A DNA stretch of 64,000 nt from contig NW_019775514.1 of assembly GCF_001039355.2 (NCBI RefSeq), forward strand, positions 261,926-325,925, written 5' to 3'. Shown here one piece after another: positions 1-10,650 of the stretch (position 1 is its first letter; every line of letters begins with the position of its first letter). The notes beneath the pieces are model-generated. The model searched no databases. It was given only the letters and a program-made list of their open reading frames with translations, and was not told the origin of the DNA. The DNA is from Lingula anatina. Its lineage: Eukaryota; Brachiopoda; Lingulata; Lingulida; Lingulidae. The position numbers and the translations under genes are program-made.

Positions 1-430
1 CTCGCTCGGATCGCGAACGATCTCCCTCTGACGATCTTACGCGAACGATTCTCCGCCGAAGATATGCCGTGAGCGGGGGAAGGGGGGGGGGGTTAAATAT
101 AAAATGAAAAATATATATTATTTATAAAATTCAAAGGGGAGGTTAAATAATGACCTCCCGCTGACGATCTTCCAAGAACGAAGTTCCCTTGAACTAATAT
201 GAAAAGCGCATTTTATTCTTGCTTACATCGCGAATGATCTCCCGCTGAAGATTTGAAGATTGCCTTTTCATCTCTCTCGGATCGCGAACGATCTCCCGCT
301 GATGATCTTGCGCGAACGGAGTCCGCTACAAATATGAAAATTATCTTCTCGTCTCGTTCGGATCGTGAACGATCCGTTGATGATATTACGCGAACGATTC
401 TCGCATTGCGAACGATCTCCATGTACGAGC
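1..430. repeat. degenerate tandem repeat, period about 80 bp
   Basis: A phrase built around GATCGCGAACGATCTCCCGC, followed by GATGATCTT and CGCGAACG, recurs near 8, 150, 228, 278 and 358 with variation and some partial units. Both strands stay open across parts of it, giving Ser/Arg/Asp/Glu-rich repetitive peptides, as expected of a tandem repeat. It lies just outside the left end of unit A and has no counterpart left of unit B. I see no gene in it. Confidence 0.6.
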
Positions 431-1050
431 CAGGTAATCGTTAAATGGTCCTAAATTGCTCAATGGACATGAATAGAAGTGACGGGTACATTTCCCTTCG
501 AGATAATATCTTGATTTTTCATTGTGTCTTCCTCATTCAGGACAACCGCCGATAACAATAACGGCGTTACAACTGTCAGAGCCGCGGCCTGTGACTTCTA
601 TTTACCGGCTTGATAACGCACCTTGAGCCAGGTAATAGTAATGACACTAAAGACAAAAGGCCGACGTTCCCGCATTTGAGAACGGAAATTCACACGTAAA
701 CAATCTATATTGTGGGTAGCCGCTCGCATGGGCGCGCTATTGTTCCTATCTCCCATTGAGAGTGTTATCGGCAACGATATCCTGATCGTATTATTGTCCT
801 GAATCAACTGACGCATTACCTTCATGGTTGAGCTGGACAACGCGGCCATATTAGGTGACGAACTTTTCAAAAATTATCGAGTACCTGATTTTCAAGGTCG
901 ACGAAGTTTTCAAAGTGAAAAAAATTACGTCGGCGGAAAATCGTCTACCGGCGAAATTTTCAAGAACGACGAAATTTTCAAGACTTTACCGTATGCGTTT
1001 AAAAAAACATACTTTTACTTTTATTCAATAGTCTTTCAAATTCATCCCTT
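431..1050. other. non-coding left flank, no gene seen
   Basis: This stretch has no recognisable coding exon. Between about 850 and 990 a short motif around GACGAAATTTTCAAGA recurs loosely. The 117-residue open frame over 824-1177 matches nothing I know and runs across the left boundary of the duplicated unit, so I do not call it a gene. Confidence 0.4.
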
Positions 1051-2493
1051 TTACAAAATTGGATGGAAGACCCCTGAGGGATTTGACATGATCAAGTCAT
1101 TCACTCCTATAGAACTACCCCCACCTGATCACAAATGCCTGATCTCTGATTTTTGTAACAGCTATAGAGAATACTAAGAAAACCCCTGGTAGAAGGCAAT
1201 CCTGTTCAACACAAATGAAAAACACATCTGAACCTTATTCTCTACAATAGATGCACTGTTTTATTCTGGTATTGGGAATACTTATTTGTCGTCGCCTGCA
1301 CTTTAGGTAAACCAGTCTCCAAATTCATATTTTGGACACCATCTGGAGGTAAGGCTAAACAGAGGCAGTCCAAATGCAACTTACTCTGACACCGTCATGA
1401 ATGATACTGGTCCAAGTTCCTTGCAATAATGAGACAGGCAGAAACAACTCTGGTCTAAACATGCTGCTGTTGCTGCTGCCATATTCTGCCCAAAGGGCAA
1501 AGGATGATGATAATGTAAGATAATGTTACACCTTTTATGGACCCATGCTCTCTCTCTGCCATAGTTTTTAGTAACATATCCATTGAAAAAATTGTATTAA
1601 TCTAATACAATCCATTTGAATCAATACTGTGGCCAACTTTTACTCATCTAGATTAATATATATTTCCACATAAACCTAGTAATACTAGTATATTTTACTG
1701 AGGGCCTACTAGTATTAGTTTACTTAAATTCTATTCATTTTGCAGCCCAGGATGGAAGTAAAATGTATATCTTGATTGTAAAAAAATGACTCATTTCCAA
1801 AGAGACTAAACATGCTTTTCTGACTCTTTAAAGACAAGTTTCCTTAGAAAAAATATTTTTTAACATCATTACACTTGAGACTATGAACAAGGCACCCAGC
1901 AAAGCCCTCAAATGTACAGACAAAAAGCAGAAAATAATGATCACAAAATAAGTTATGGATAAGTCTTTTAGAAAGAATTATTTTTTTAACATTACGCATT
2001 AGACTATATAATACCTAATTCACCATATATGAGGGTTGTTTTTGCAAAAAATAAATTCGACTTTTTACCAACACATGACTAGGGTTCATACACCTCATAA
2101 TGAAAAAATATTAATAATGAAAAAATATTAATAATGATAAAAAGTCTTCATTAAAAATGCTCATTTCTTGAGTTGAAAGAAATGAAGGCACCTTTAAAAG
2201 TTGTTGGACTTGTACCTTTTCTAGTTCATCTTGTTTGCCTTTAGTACATACATTCCATTATTCTAATGAACTACATTATTATTTATATAGAACATTATGT
2301 GATATTCATCAAGAATCAGGACCATAGGTGGGGTTTGGAAGGGGGGGAGTCACACTATCAGGAAAAAGGTCTGTTTTGAATCAAAATTTGATCTAGGTTT
2401 AAAGCTAGTGATTACCATCTGTACACTACATTATATGGCAATAAAAGTTTGCTTTAACACAAAAAGAATTCTGATAATGTATTCATGATGCCC
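1051..2493. other. non-coding region downstream of SDS (unit A)
   Basis: This region is shared with unit B (26612-28217) but contains no conserved reading frame in either copy. It is probably the SDS 3' flank on the minus strand. Unit B carries an extra 157 bp MITE here that unit A lacks. Confidence 0.5.
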
Positions 2494-5400
2494 TCAGACC
2501 AGTCCAAATTGGGCTTTCCATGAGTTCATTAGCTCCATTGTGACTGTGCTGCCCCCACAAACTATCACCAGGGCAGAGTGCACCTGCTCCAGTTTCCTCT
2601 CTGCCTGCAGCTTGTGGAGGATATCGGTATAGATTACTGCTAATGCAGCACCGCAACCCGGCTCCACCATCATTCTGTGGTCATCTGAGAACAAAAAAAA
2701 AAAAAAAAAAAGATTTAATTTTACTTGTTAGGACAGATGTTTGGTAAAATTATACTGACCAGAATTAGTATTAACATGTAAATTTTCACACATTATACTG
2801 TTTTACTACAAAACATTTGAGAAACATTATCATCATTATTATTATTATTATTATTATTGGGAAGAGGTTGTTAAAAACAAATTTCAAATGTCATCATTTA
2901 TGATAGGTAAAACTAGTTATTCTTACCAGCAAATCTATGACATGCCATGACAGCATCCTTGTCTGATACCACCACTGAGTGAAACTTATATTGCTTGTGC
3001 TGGTCCCACAGCTGTGTAGAAACAACTGTGGATCCAAGGCACTTCGCTATGCTGAAACAAAGACAATGCTGGGAATGACATGGTAAGATCAAACTGAAAG
3101 CAATAATAACTGTTCTTTTGAGATTCAAAATTCCACAAGAAATACATTGTAAACAACGCATGGAAATATCTTATGTTGCTTTTTACCACTAAAACGGCTG
3201 TTATTGTAGTAAAACTAAAATCTGTGCTTGTCAATCGGGCTTTCGATGCCCTTCTTCCCGGTGGTCAAGCCATCCGTTGCCAATGATGTTGGGGTGTCAT
3301 GAAGATTCTCATTCATTCGAGGCCAAAACAACAAATGGCAGCAGACGAAAGCAGACGCGTGATGCAGTTTTCAGATGTAGGTTGTGAGTTACGTTGGATA
3401 ACGAAAAGTCCAGTACTGCACACATTGTAGATATTAATGCGTTTTGAGTAAAAAGATCTTATGAATCTTACATTATTATTATATAGTGTTGTTGCTGTCT
3501 GCTTGTCCTGCGGTTTTAAGTAGGTCACCACAAAATCTCGTTCGATATGGCATGACTATGCAATGTCAGAGAGGGCTCCATCTGTTATAATCTCTTCAGA
3601 TATTATAACAAAAAACCAAACTCTTAAGAGAAAAAAAACCTGGACTACCTTTGAATGCAGGAACGGAGTCATTAACCATTGGTTAATACGGGAAAATTGC
3701 CGTTTACTCCAGGAAAATCCAATTTTTGGCCAAAATAAACAGCCTTTAATGTACTGAACTTCGTATGATTTTCCCCAAAAAGCTCTGTAACAAACATAAA
3801 GACATATTTTGGTATGTTTTTTATGTTGTCACACTCTTTCAATACCTAGTTATCCCTGGCAAGGTAACAATTTTGCCAGCCTGTATTGCAGCATTCAGGC
3901 AGTTAGCTCCTTCTGTTTCTACAGCTACCACAGGAATGTGCTGCCAACCAACTTTTGTCATCCCTGAGAAAGAGAAGGCACCAATCACACTCTCACTACT
4001 GGATTGATGGAACCTCTCATATGCAAAAATGTGTCAAATTCTAATAAGCCATCATTATATAGAATCCATGTCTGAGACATTTCTGCCAATATGAGACAAG
4101 TGAAAATGTTTACCCAAAGTTTTAGCTAACGCACTTAAAAAAGTATTGGAACTAAGGGCGTATTCCCATAGATTTTAGATCAATCTATCCCCGTGGGGAA
4201 ACTCACTAGATTACTGTCAGATAATCTGGCTTAAATGTCTGTCCCGCCTACTACAAGCTGTAAGGGGGTAATTAACTTTCGTGCCCGCTCAGCTGACAGC
4301 TATTTAGCGTGAACCCCCTGGGAGTTAGGTCGATCTAGTTTGGATCGATCTAATCTCTGGGAATGGGGTCTAAGTGTTTCCATACATTTTTTTGAGAAGA
4401 ATAATCATACCTTCCAAAATGCCATTCATTAAGCCTCCTCCCCCCACAGATGCAATGATAGCACCAGGAGGCTGATGCATTTGTTTAGCTGCCTCTATGA
4501 TCATTGTACTATGTCCAGCCCTAAAACAACAAGCGCATCACATTTTAAATTTCTGTTATCAAGTAAAACAGAAGCTCTATGTAATTAAAATTAGTTTCAA
4601 AATATCAGTGGAACTCCCTTTCATATCAGTGCATATTGCCATTGCTATTTTCAGCCTAAATGCAGGGAGCACCTGTATGCCAGCAATTTTCAAGATGAAA
4701 GTCAGGGTGTGGAAATCAAACCAAAAGCATGATGATATGCTGAAAGCTACATATTTTAGACAAAGATGATCCACTGCACTTACCAAATATCAGGATGCTC
4801 AAAGGGATGGACCATTACACAACCTAATAAACAAAGTTTTGTAAAAGTTATTACATGTATTTGTCTAAGCACTACAAAAAACAAAAGGTAGATAACAGAT
4901 ATTATCACTCTGACTGCATACCATATACATGTACTAGTACAAGAACATATTTTGTTCCAAATAGTCTTTCTAAACTATTACAGTGAGCTATGAAAGAGTG
5001 TTTGTCATGGTTTCTAGATACTAGGATGATAAAATAGAATTATTCCTAACTTGGACCTAAATATGAAAGGACATGAAACGCGGCATCTTCCTTTGAAGCT
5101 ATGTGCGTTCGGGTAAACATTCGCCCATTGTCTCAGATAAGCTGTTTTGATAGCTCCACGGGAGCCTGAACGACTTATTATCAAGGTAGCGCGCGCTGTG
5201 CCTCATTGAAATTCTTTTGTTCTATTGCATGGATAACGCAATTTCTCACGGTCCCTTGTGGTTGCTATGATACAGCATTGCCTCCATCTTGCAGTTGCTA
5301 GCACATAGACTTGCGCCAACACGTGGAAATTTGTTTTGGGTTTTCAGTATCTTTTCCTGTTACCTCATTAAAACGACCATTACCCAAGTAAATATAATCA

Positions 5401-8299
5401 TGAAGTTTGCATGTGTACATGTCCACATTTATACTTTAATTAAAAGACCAATGAGGGTGTTTGTCCATCGTCTCTATGCTGTTTAGGGACTCCAATTTAA
5501 AAATGAAAAACTATTAATTATCATTCTCAAACTGGAGCAGACCATCGGCGGTAATGTGTAAAATTATATATACTTCAGAGCAGTGTTAATGTCAACTTTG
5601 ATAAAAGAATATTAAAAGGCCCACAGGTGCGTTTTTGTGTGTAACGAATGTGTTTGTGGTGCCGTATAGCAATGAGAGCCCATATTGAAAGTTTAAAAAA
5701 ATAATAATTATCATTCTCAGACTGGAGCAGATCGTAGCCGGTAATGTGTAAATATATATATACTTCAAAGCAGTGTTAATGTCAACTTTGATAAAAGAAT
5801 ATTAAAAGGCCCACAGGTGCGTTTTTGTGCGTAACGAATGCATGTGTGGTGCCATATTGCAATGAGAGCCCATATTGAAAGTTAAAAAAAAAAAAAATTT
5901 TCATTCTCAGACTGGAGCAGACCGTAGTCGGTAATGTGTAAAATTATATATACTTCAGAGCAGTGTTAATGTCAACTATGATAAAAGAATATTAAAAGGC
6001 CCCCAGGTGCGTTTTTGTGCGTCAAGAATGCGTGTGTGTTGCCCTATTGCAACGAGAGCCCATACTGAAAGTTAAAAATATTAATTATCATTATATAATT
6101 CGGCCTCACATGAGCAAGTAACATAAACCTATACATATAGTACACAGCAGTGTAAATGCCACCTTTTTCTAAACGGTACGTAAAAAATACCAGACCTAAA
6201 ACGATGTCAGCGAGTTGAATAAATCGGAGAGGAATTGCTTCATTTTAATTCAAGACACGATTGAAGGTTTCATTATTGCCGCCTCTCAGGCTTATTTCTC
6301 ACATAGAGAGAAAAGTTTGACACTAGAAATATTTTCCAATCGGATCATAGCTGAAAACAAGTATACTACACTACAATTGTACAATTTTGAATGCTCATTT
6401 TACGGCAACAAACAAGATTGCCCTTCCCACATAGGGCATTTTGAATTCCTCCATGAACAAACATATCAAATTCTCACATAGTTTCCAAATTGACAGAACA
6501 AATTGTACTAATACATAATCTCTATAAGTGTATTGTCCCATCCACCCGAAGGATTGACTCACGTTATCGCGAACTACCTGCCCAAATGACACAAAAAATC
6601 ATCGACAACTGCGATATGCTCGCTACCTGTACGGGAGGTCACATGATCCGAACGCACATGGTTTCGTGAAGAGCTCACGTTAAGCCGATTATCCTTTGAT
6701 GTAGCTCAGCGTTTCATGTCCTTCTCTTATTATGTCCATGTTCCTAACTTAGAGACTAAATAACAAACGCAAAATTTTGGACCACCATCTATGGACCTAT
6801 GACATGTGAATGGTGATTTTGCACCAGAATCAAATGCCCAGGAAGCAGAACACTATCGTAAACCAATCTTCAAGAATAATTCTGCATTCTAATTACAGTG
6901 AAGCCTTACAGAAGGTGATAATTCATTTGAATGAAGATATATTTACAATGTTGTATGGCTCAAATGAACTCTTTTAATTATATCGTTCACTCATAGTTTA
7001 TACCATAATTATTAACATATTTGATACATTTCCAGCTGATCATCATATAAAGTCTCCATACCAGGTTTACTGGCCATCTTCAAGGCCAACTCATTTGCTT
7101 CATTCCAAACTTTCCCATGAACTTCAACCTCTGCTCCCTAAAATGAGAAGACTTTTGTATTTAAGTAGTGGTGATGGTGGTGGTGGCTGTGCTGGTGAGG
7201 GGGGTGTCATCAAACATTTTAATTTAAGATCTTTTTAGTAAATAGAAAAATTTAAACATTCACCACAAAAGATTTATTCTTATTAGGGTATAAGGTATTA
7301 TTAAAATAACACATTTATATCATAAATCACTGAACCTCATCTTTTAGCCTGTCTCTGGTAAATGGAGGTGTTGTCTCAGGCACTACAATGGAAGCATGGA
7401 GACCAAGTTTCCTTGCTGCATACGCTGCAGCCAGGCCTGAATTTCCACCAGAAGAACTGACAATTTCACTGCAACCTTGCTGTGCAGCCTTAAAAATTGA
7501 TAAAAAGTACAAATAATTATGGTCATTTTATTAAATAAATGTATATCTGAGGTATGGCTTTCCAGCTGATCGGCGGAGTAACTAGTCTGCGGATCAAATA
7601 TGGCGCACACCTGACAATGAATTCCTGTATTCCTCAGGTGCCATCCAGGAAGGGACAGACCAATTAAATCTGGCCATGCTTTCAAGTGGGTCGCACCATA
7701 TTTGATCCGTGGACTACAAGTAGTTAGTCAGCAGATCAATTGATTTTGAATGCTGCCTTGGAATAGCTTTGAAATTAGGCTACATTGTGATGTGAAGTCA
7801 ATAATTTAATATTAATGGGCCATCCCAAAGTATTTTCTCCCTCTGTAACACTTTTTGACACTATTAGTTCTACTAATTCATTACTTACTGGTAAAATGGA
7901 GAGATTTAATTTATTCCATTGGGTATATCCAGCATCAAAGAAGGAAAAAATGATTTGAGACTGCACTTACTGTAGAATCACCCAAGAACCAGTGCAATTA
8001 AACAGATTCTTTAAGCAGCAACTGGATGGTGTATGACTTGTTTTAAAAATCACACATACAGGGTAAAAAAAGCAATATATACTGAATATTAAAAATATTA
8101 AGGATTTACTATCCAAAATTCATAGCAGCTCTTGTGACCTTACCTTCTGACACAAATTTCCTATCCCTCTTATCTTAAATGAACCAGTTGGTTGACAATT
8201 CTCTAGTTTTAAATAAACAGGAAAGCCTCCCAACTTGCTCAGCACTGTGCTCTCTATCAATGGTGTCTGCACATGAAGAGGATCAGATGTATCTGCCAT
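2494..8299 (-). CDS. SDS: L-serine/threonine dehydratase, SDS type (copy A)
   Basis: This gene encodes a PLP enzyme that deaminates serine (and usually threonine) to pyruvate or 2-oxobutyrate in the cytosol. Eight coding exons on the minus strand join in frame to 322 residues, against about 328 in the human enzyme: 8299-8144, 7488-7336, 7137-7062, 4823-4784, 4520-4411, 3963-3846, 3051-2927 and 2684-2494. The start is the ATG opening MADTSDPLHV; an upstream in-frame ATG at 8374 gives an unconserved extension. The PLP lysine is K42 in PTGSFKIRG, the asparagine loop is SSSGGNSG, the phosphate-binding loop is SVGGGGLMNG (G168-171), and C302 in VCGGST occupies the position that contacts the PLP ring. 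Introns 3, 4 and 6 carry transposon or other insertions absent from copy B. The product differs from copy B at roughly a dozen residues, with copy A usually the less conserved one. The SDS versus SDS-like name rests on overall similarity. Confidence 0.9.
3099..3747. other. unit A-only insertion of about 650 bp in an SDS intron
   Basis: The matching intron in unit B passes directly from the sequence before 3099 to that after about 3747. The inserted DNA has no clear terminal inverted repeat and no convincing coding capacity. It may be a transposon fragment, or a deletion from unit B. Confidence 0.6.
4153..4374. mobile_element. MITE of the TTAG family, copy 1 (unit A only)
   Basis: This is a 220 bp element with inverted ends around ATTCCCA...TGGGAAT and inner inverted segments (AGATCAATC against GATCGATCT; CTGTCAG against CTGACAG). 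Unit B has the empty site (GGAAATAAGTGTTT near 29210), and TAAG is repeated on both sides of the element in unit A. A 3-4 bp TAA(G) target duplication would suit a PIF/Harbinger-like element, which is an inference. Related copies are at 8782, 52836, 55490 and 58183. Confidence 0.8.
5053..6740. mobile_element. Mutator-like non-autonomous transposon (unit A only)
   Basis: A 1.69 kb insertion in SDS intron 3 is flanked by the perfect 10 bp direct repeat TTCCTAACTT (5043-5052 and 6741-6750). Unit B has one copy of that sequence at the empty site near 29878. The ends form an imperfect inverted repeat that includes the exact 15-mer AAGGACATGAAACGC (5067-5081, and reversed at 709-723 of the 6 kb line, that is 6709-6723). 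A 9-11 bp target duplication is the hallmark of Mutator-like elements. No transposase frame is present, so the element is non-autonomous. Confidence 0.8.
5500..6110. repeat. 190 bp tandem repeat, three units plus a remnant
   Basis: The phrase TCATTCTCA(A/G)ACTGGAGCAG recurs at 5521, 5711 and 5901, an exact 190 bp spacing, followed by a decayed fourth start near 6088. Each unit ends with an A-rich run. The array sits in the middle of the Mutator-like element. Confidence 0.85.
7567..7738. mobile_element. MITE shared by both units (unit A copy)
   Basis: The ends TGATCGGCGGAGTAACTA and, reversed, TGATCTGCTGACTAACTA form imperfect inverted repeats. Farther in, ATCAAATATGG is mirrored by CCATATTTGAT. 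The same element lies at 30768-30926 in unit B, so it inserted before the units separated. It lies in SDS intron 1. Confidence 0.65.
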
Positions 8300-8781
8300 A
8301 CTGCTGTCATGAAATGTGATAAATACATGAAGATTAACCACAGATCTTCTGGTGCTTCTTCCTAACATTGTCACTCCCTACATGATAAAGGAGCATTCCA
8401 CATTATTAATTTTTCTTCGATTTTAGATGGAAAAAAACGTTATACTTCACTTGAAAATCTTCTTGAAAATTTATAATACTTTACCCATACTTCAAGTTAT
8501 TGATAATTTTACCAATAAATGAAACATGAAATATTTAAAATGCCTTCAACATTAATGTAGACTTGCTTATACTACGTTCAATATCACAAGGACCAATATA
8601 TATTTCATGAAAACAGATTGTGAGATTTTATTTATTGGTCATGTTTTTCTCTTTTTAGGTCCCATGCATATATATGTTATCAAGAACCCCTAAATTGTTC
8701 ACAACAAAATCATTGCAACATGATGTCCCTTTACACTATTCGTGTGTTATATTATAATGATTATAACTACCCTTGCTTTTC

Positions 8782-9045
8782 TTAGACTGGGTGCCCATAC
8801 TTAGATCGATCCATCTGGATCGACCTAACTCCCTGGGGGTTCATGTTCATGTTAAATTGTTAGCAGCCCAAGCGGCTTTTAAAAATGTCTGTCACGTCCA
8901 CCGAATCAGCTAGGGTAAAGATAATTATCTCCTAACAGCTTTACTAGGCATACCAGACATTTAAGCCAATTATGTTGATAGCAATTTAGTGAGACTCCCC
9001 AGGGAAATAGATCGATCCAAATATCTGTGGGAATGGTCCCAAATT
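8782..9045. mobile_element. MITE of the TTAG family, copy 2 (unit A only)
   Basis: It begins TTAGACTGGGTGCCCATA and ends TGTGGGAATGGTCCCAA, with the family's internal blocks AACTCCCTGGGGGTTCA and GACATTTAAGCC. Unit B is uninterrupted at the matching site (about 32242). It lies upstream of SDS copy A. Confidence 0.75.
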
Positions 9046-9626
9046 GTGATCTCGATCTTATGGCATATTTACATGTATGTTATGTATGTATACTGGTAAT
9101 CCATGGAAAAGCTTGCTTTATTTGGTATTTATAACCTCGCCCATATTCCATTTAGTTATTAGCGCTTCTGTTTATATCGTCAGTTCAATATGTACTCGAA
9201 AATTGAAACTGAAACCTCAGTTCGCTTTCGATTCAGCAACAGCAACAACAAAAACGACACACCTGTCCTGGTAATTAGTGGTAAACGACTCAAAATACGA
9301 CACTAAAAATTATCGGATTGAGCCTGCGAATACCATTAGCACATAATCAAATTAAAACTTGTATCAATAAATAACGCTGTAAATGTGCATTTTTAAGTTT
9401 ACTGTCTACAAATATCGAATTACTTTTGACCTGCCACATAGTTGATGTCAAGTTGCGGATATACGTCACTGGAAAGACTCACAGGTGCAATCTTTGGCTA
9501 ACAGGTCCCCGTGTGTGAATACTGATAAAAAGATTCTGATGCAGACTATGAGTAGGCTCATAATCTAACAATGACATGCACGTTAAAGTCTACAAACAGT
9601 GAAGATCACCGTGCTTGCTTACTTAC

Positions 9627-9775
9627 CCAATGTGCGACCTGCCGGAAGTTCGTTTACGAGAGAAATGTGACACAACTACCGCAATCGGCGAGTAGGCTTG
9701 GCAACGTGGGCACATTAGTGGGCAAACTGCTTCTTGATAGACAACCTCTGGTGCTTTTTATAAAAATCATATCAT
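9627..9775 (-). other. possible non-coding first exon of SDS (copy A)
   Basis: On the minus strand a strong donor (gtaagtaagc) occurs at 9626, with a plausible acceptor (catgacag) four bases before the SDS start codon at 8299. The block is well kept in unit B (about 32835-32950) although its surroundings vary. This would give a 5' UTR exon and place the SDS promoter near 9780. It is an inference with no transcript support. Confidence 0.3.
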
Positions 9776-10650
9776 AAAATATAGGTACTTTATTTAACAT
9801 ATTATTATTTAAATGTTATAATTACTATTTTCCCTTGCAAAAAAATTAAGATGCCTACTGTTCAAACAAGAAAATAACAATGGAATCTATGAACTTCTTG
9901 AATTTATTTACAATGGGTATAGAAAGGGCTTTAAAACAATGTTATTTACAGATTCAACTTTGTATTAAAATACGAATGTTACATAAATCCACTATTGACT
10001 ATCACACCTATCTTTTCTAACAAAGTTTGCAAGACCTTCTGAGGCAAAATCAATGCGCATATTCATCTCATTCATATATTTTATCACTATACATCCATAA
10101 CTATAAAATTATATTCTACTGCACATTTTTGTCACTATAAATCTAATTTCTTTAAATATCAACATTTCAATAGATACTGTATTGTCGAGATTCAAGGTGT
10201 AATCTGTAGTGTTATTTACCCACATCTCACAATGCTTGAGATAATTCAAAGAAATGAACATGTATAATCAATGCTGTGGTCTTTAAAACAGCACTGGTAA
10301 TGTCTATCATTAGGTCACTCACTGGAATATTTAACAGTGCAGTATCATAATATTAATTCATTGTATGTATGTTTTGTATTTTGGTGCTCTATAGAGGTAT
10401 CATTTTTCATCACTACTGAACAGGTTCCTGTCATTCACTGGCACTGGATTTAAATTACATTTAACAACAACCAATTCTGTCACTTAGTGTTCTTCCATAA
10501 AACATTTAGAGAAGACTCCAAGAACTGCCTTTGTCCCTGCCATATTTAATTGCTCCAATTCACTGCATGGGTTCCTTTGTTGTGTACAATATTGGAATAA
10601 ATATATGCTTTCATTTTTTTTGCAGTTTTCAGTCACATTTCAAGAACTAA
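9776..10650. other. intergenic region between SDS and PPP4C (unit A)
   Basis: This AT-rich DNA is nearly identical in unit B. It has no supported gene and probably contains the PPP4C 3' UTR on the minus strand. Confidence 0.5.

Noticed and set aside
5500-6110. Regular spaced repeats as a CRISPR-like array
   Set aside because: The repeats are 190 bp direct units without short repeats and unique spacers, inside a eukaryotic transposon.
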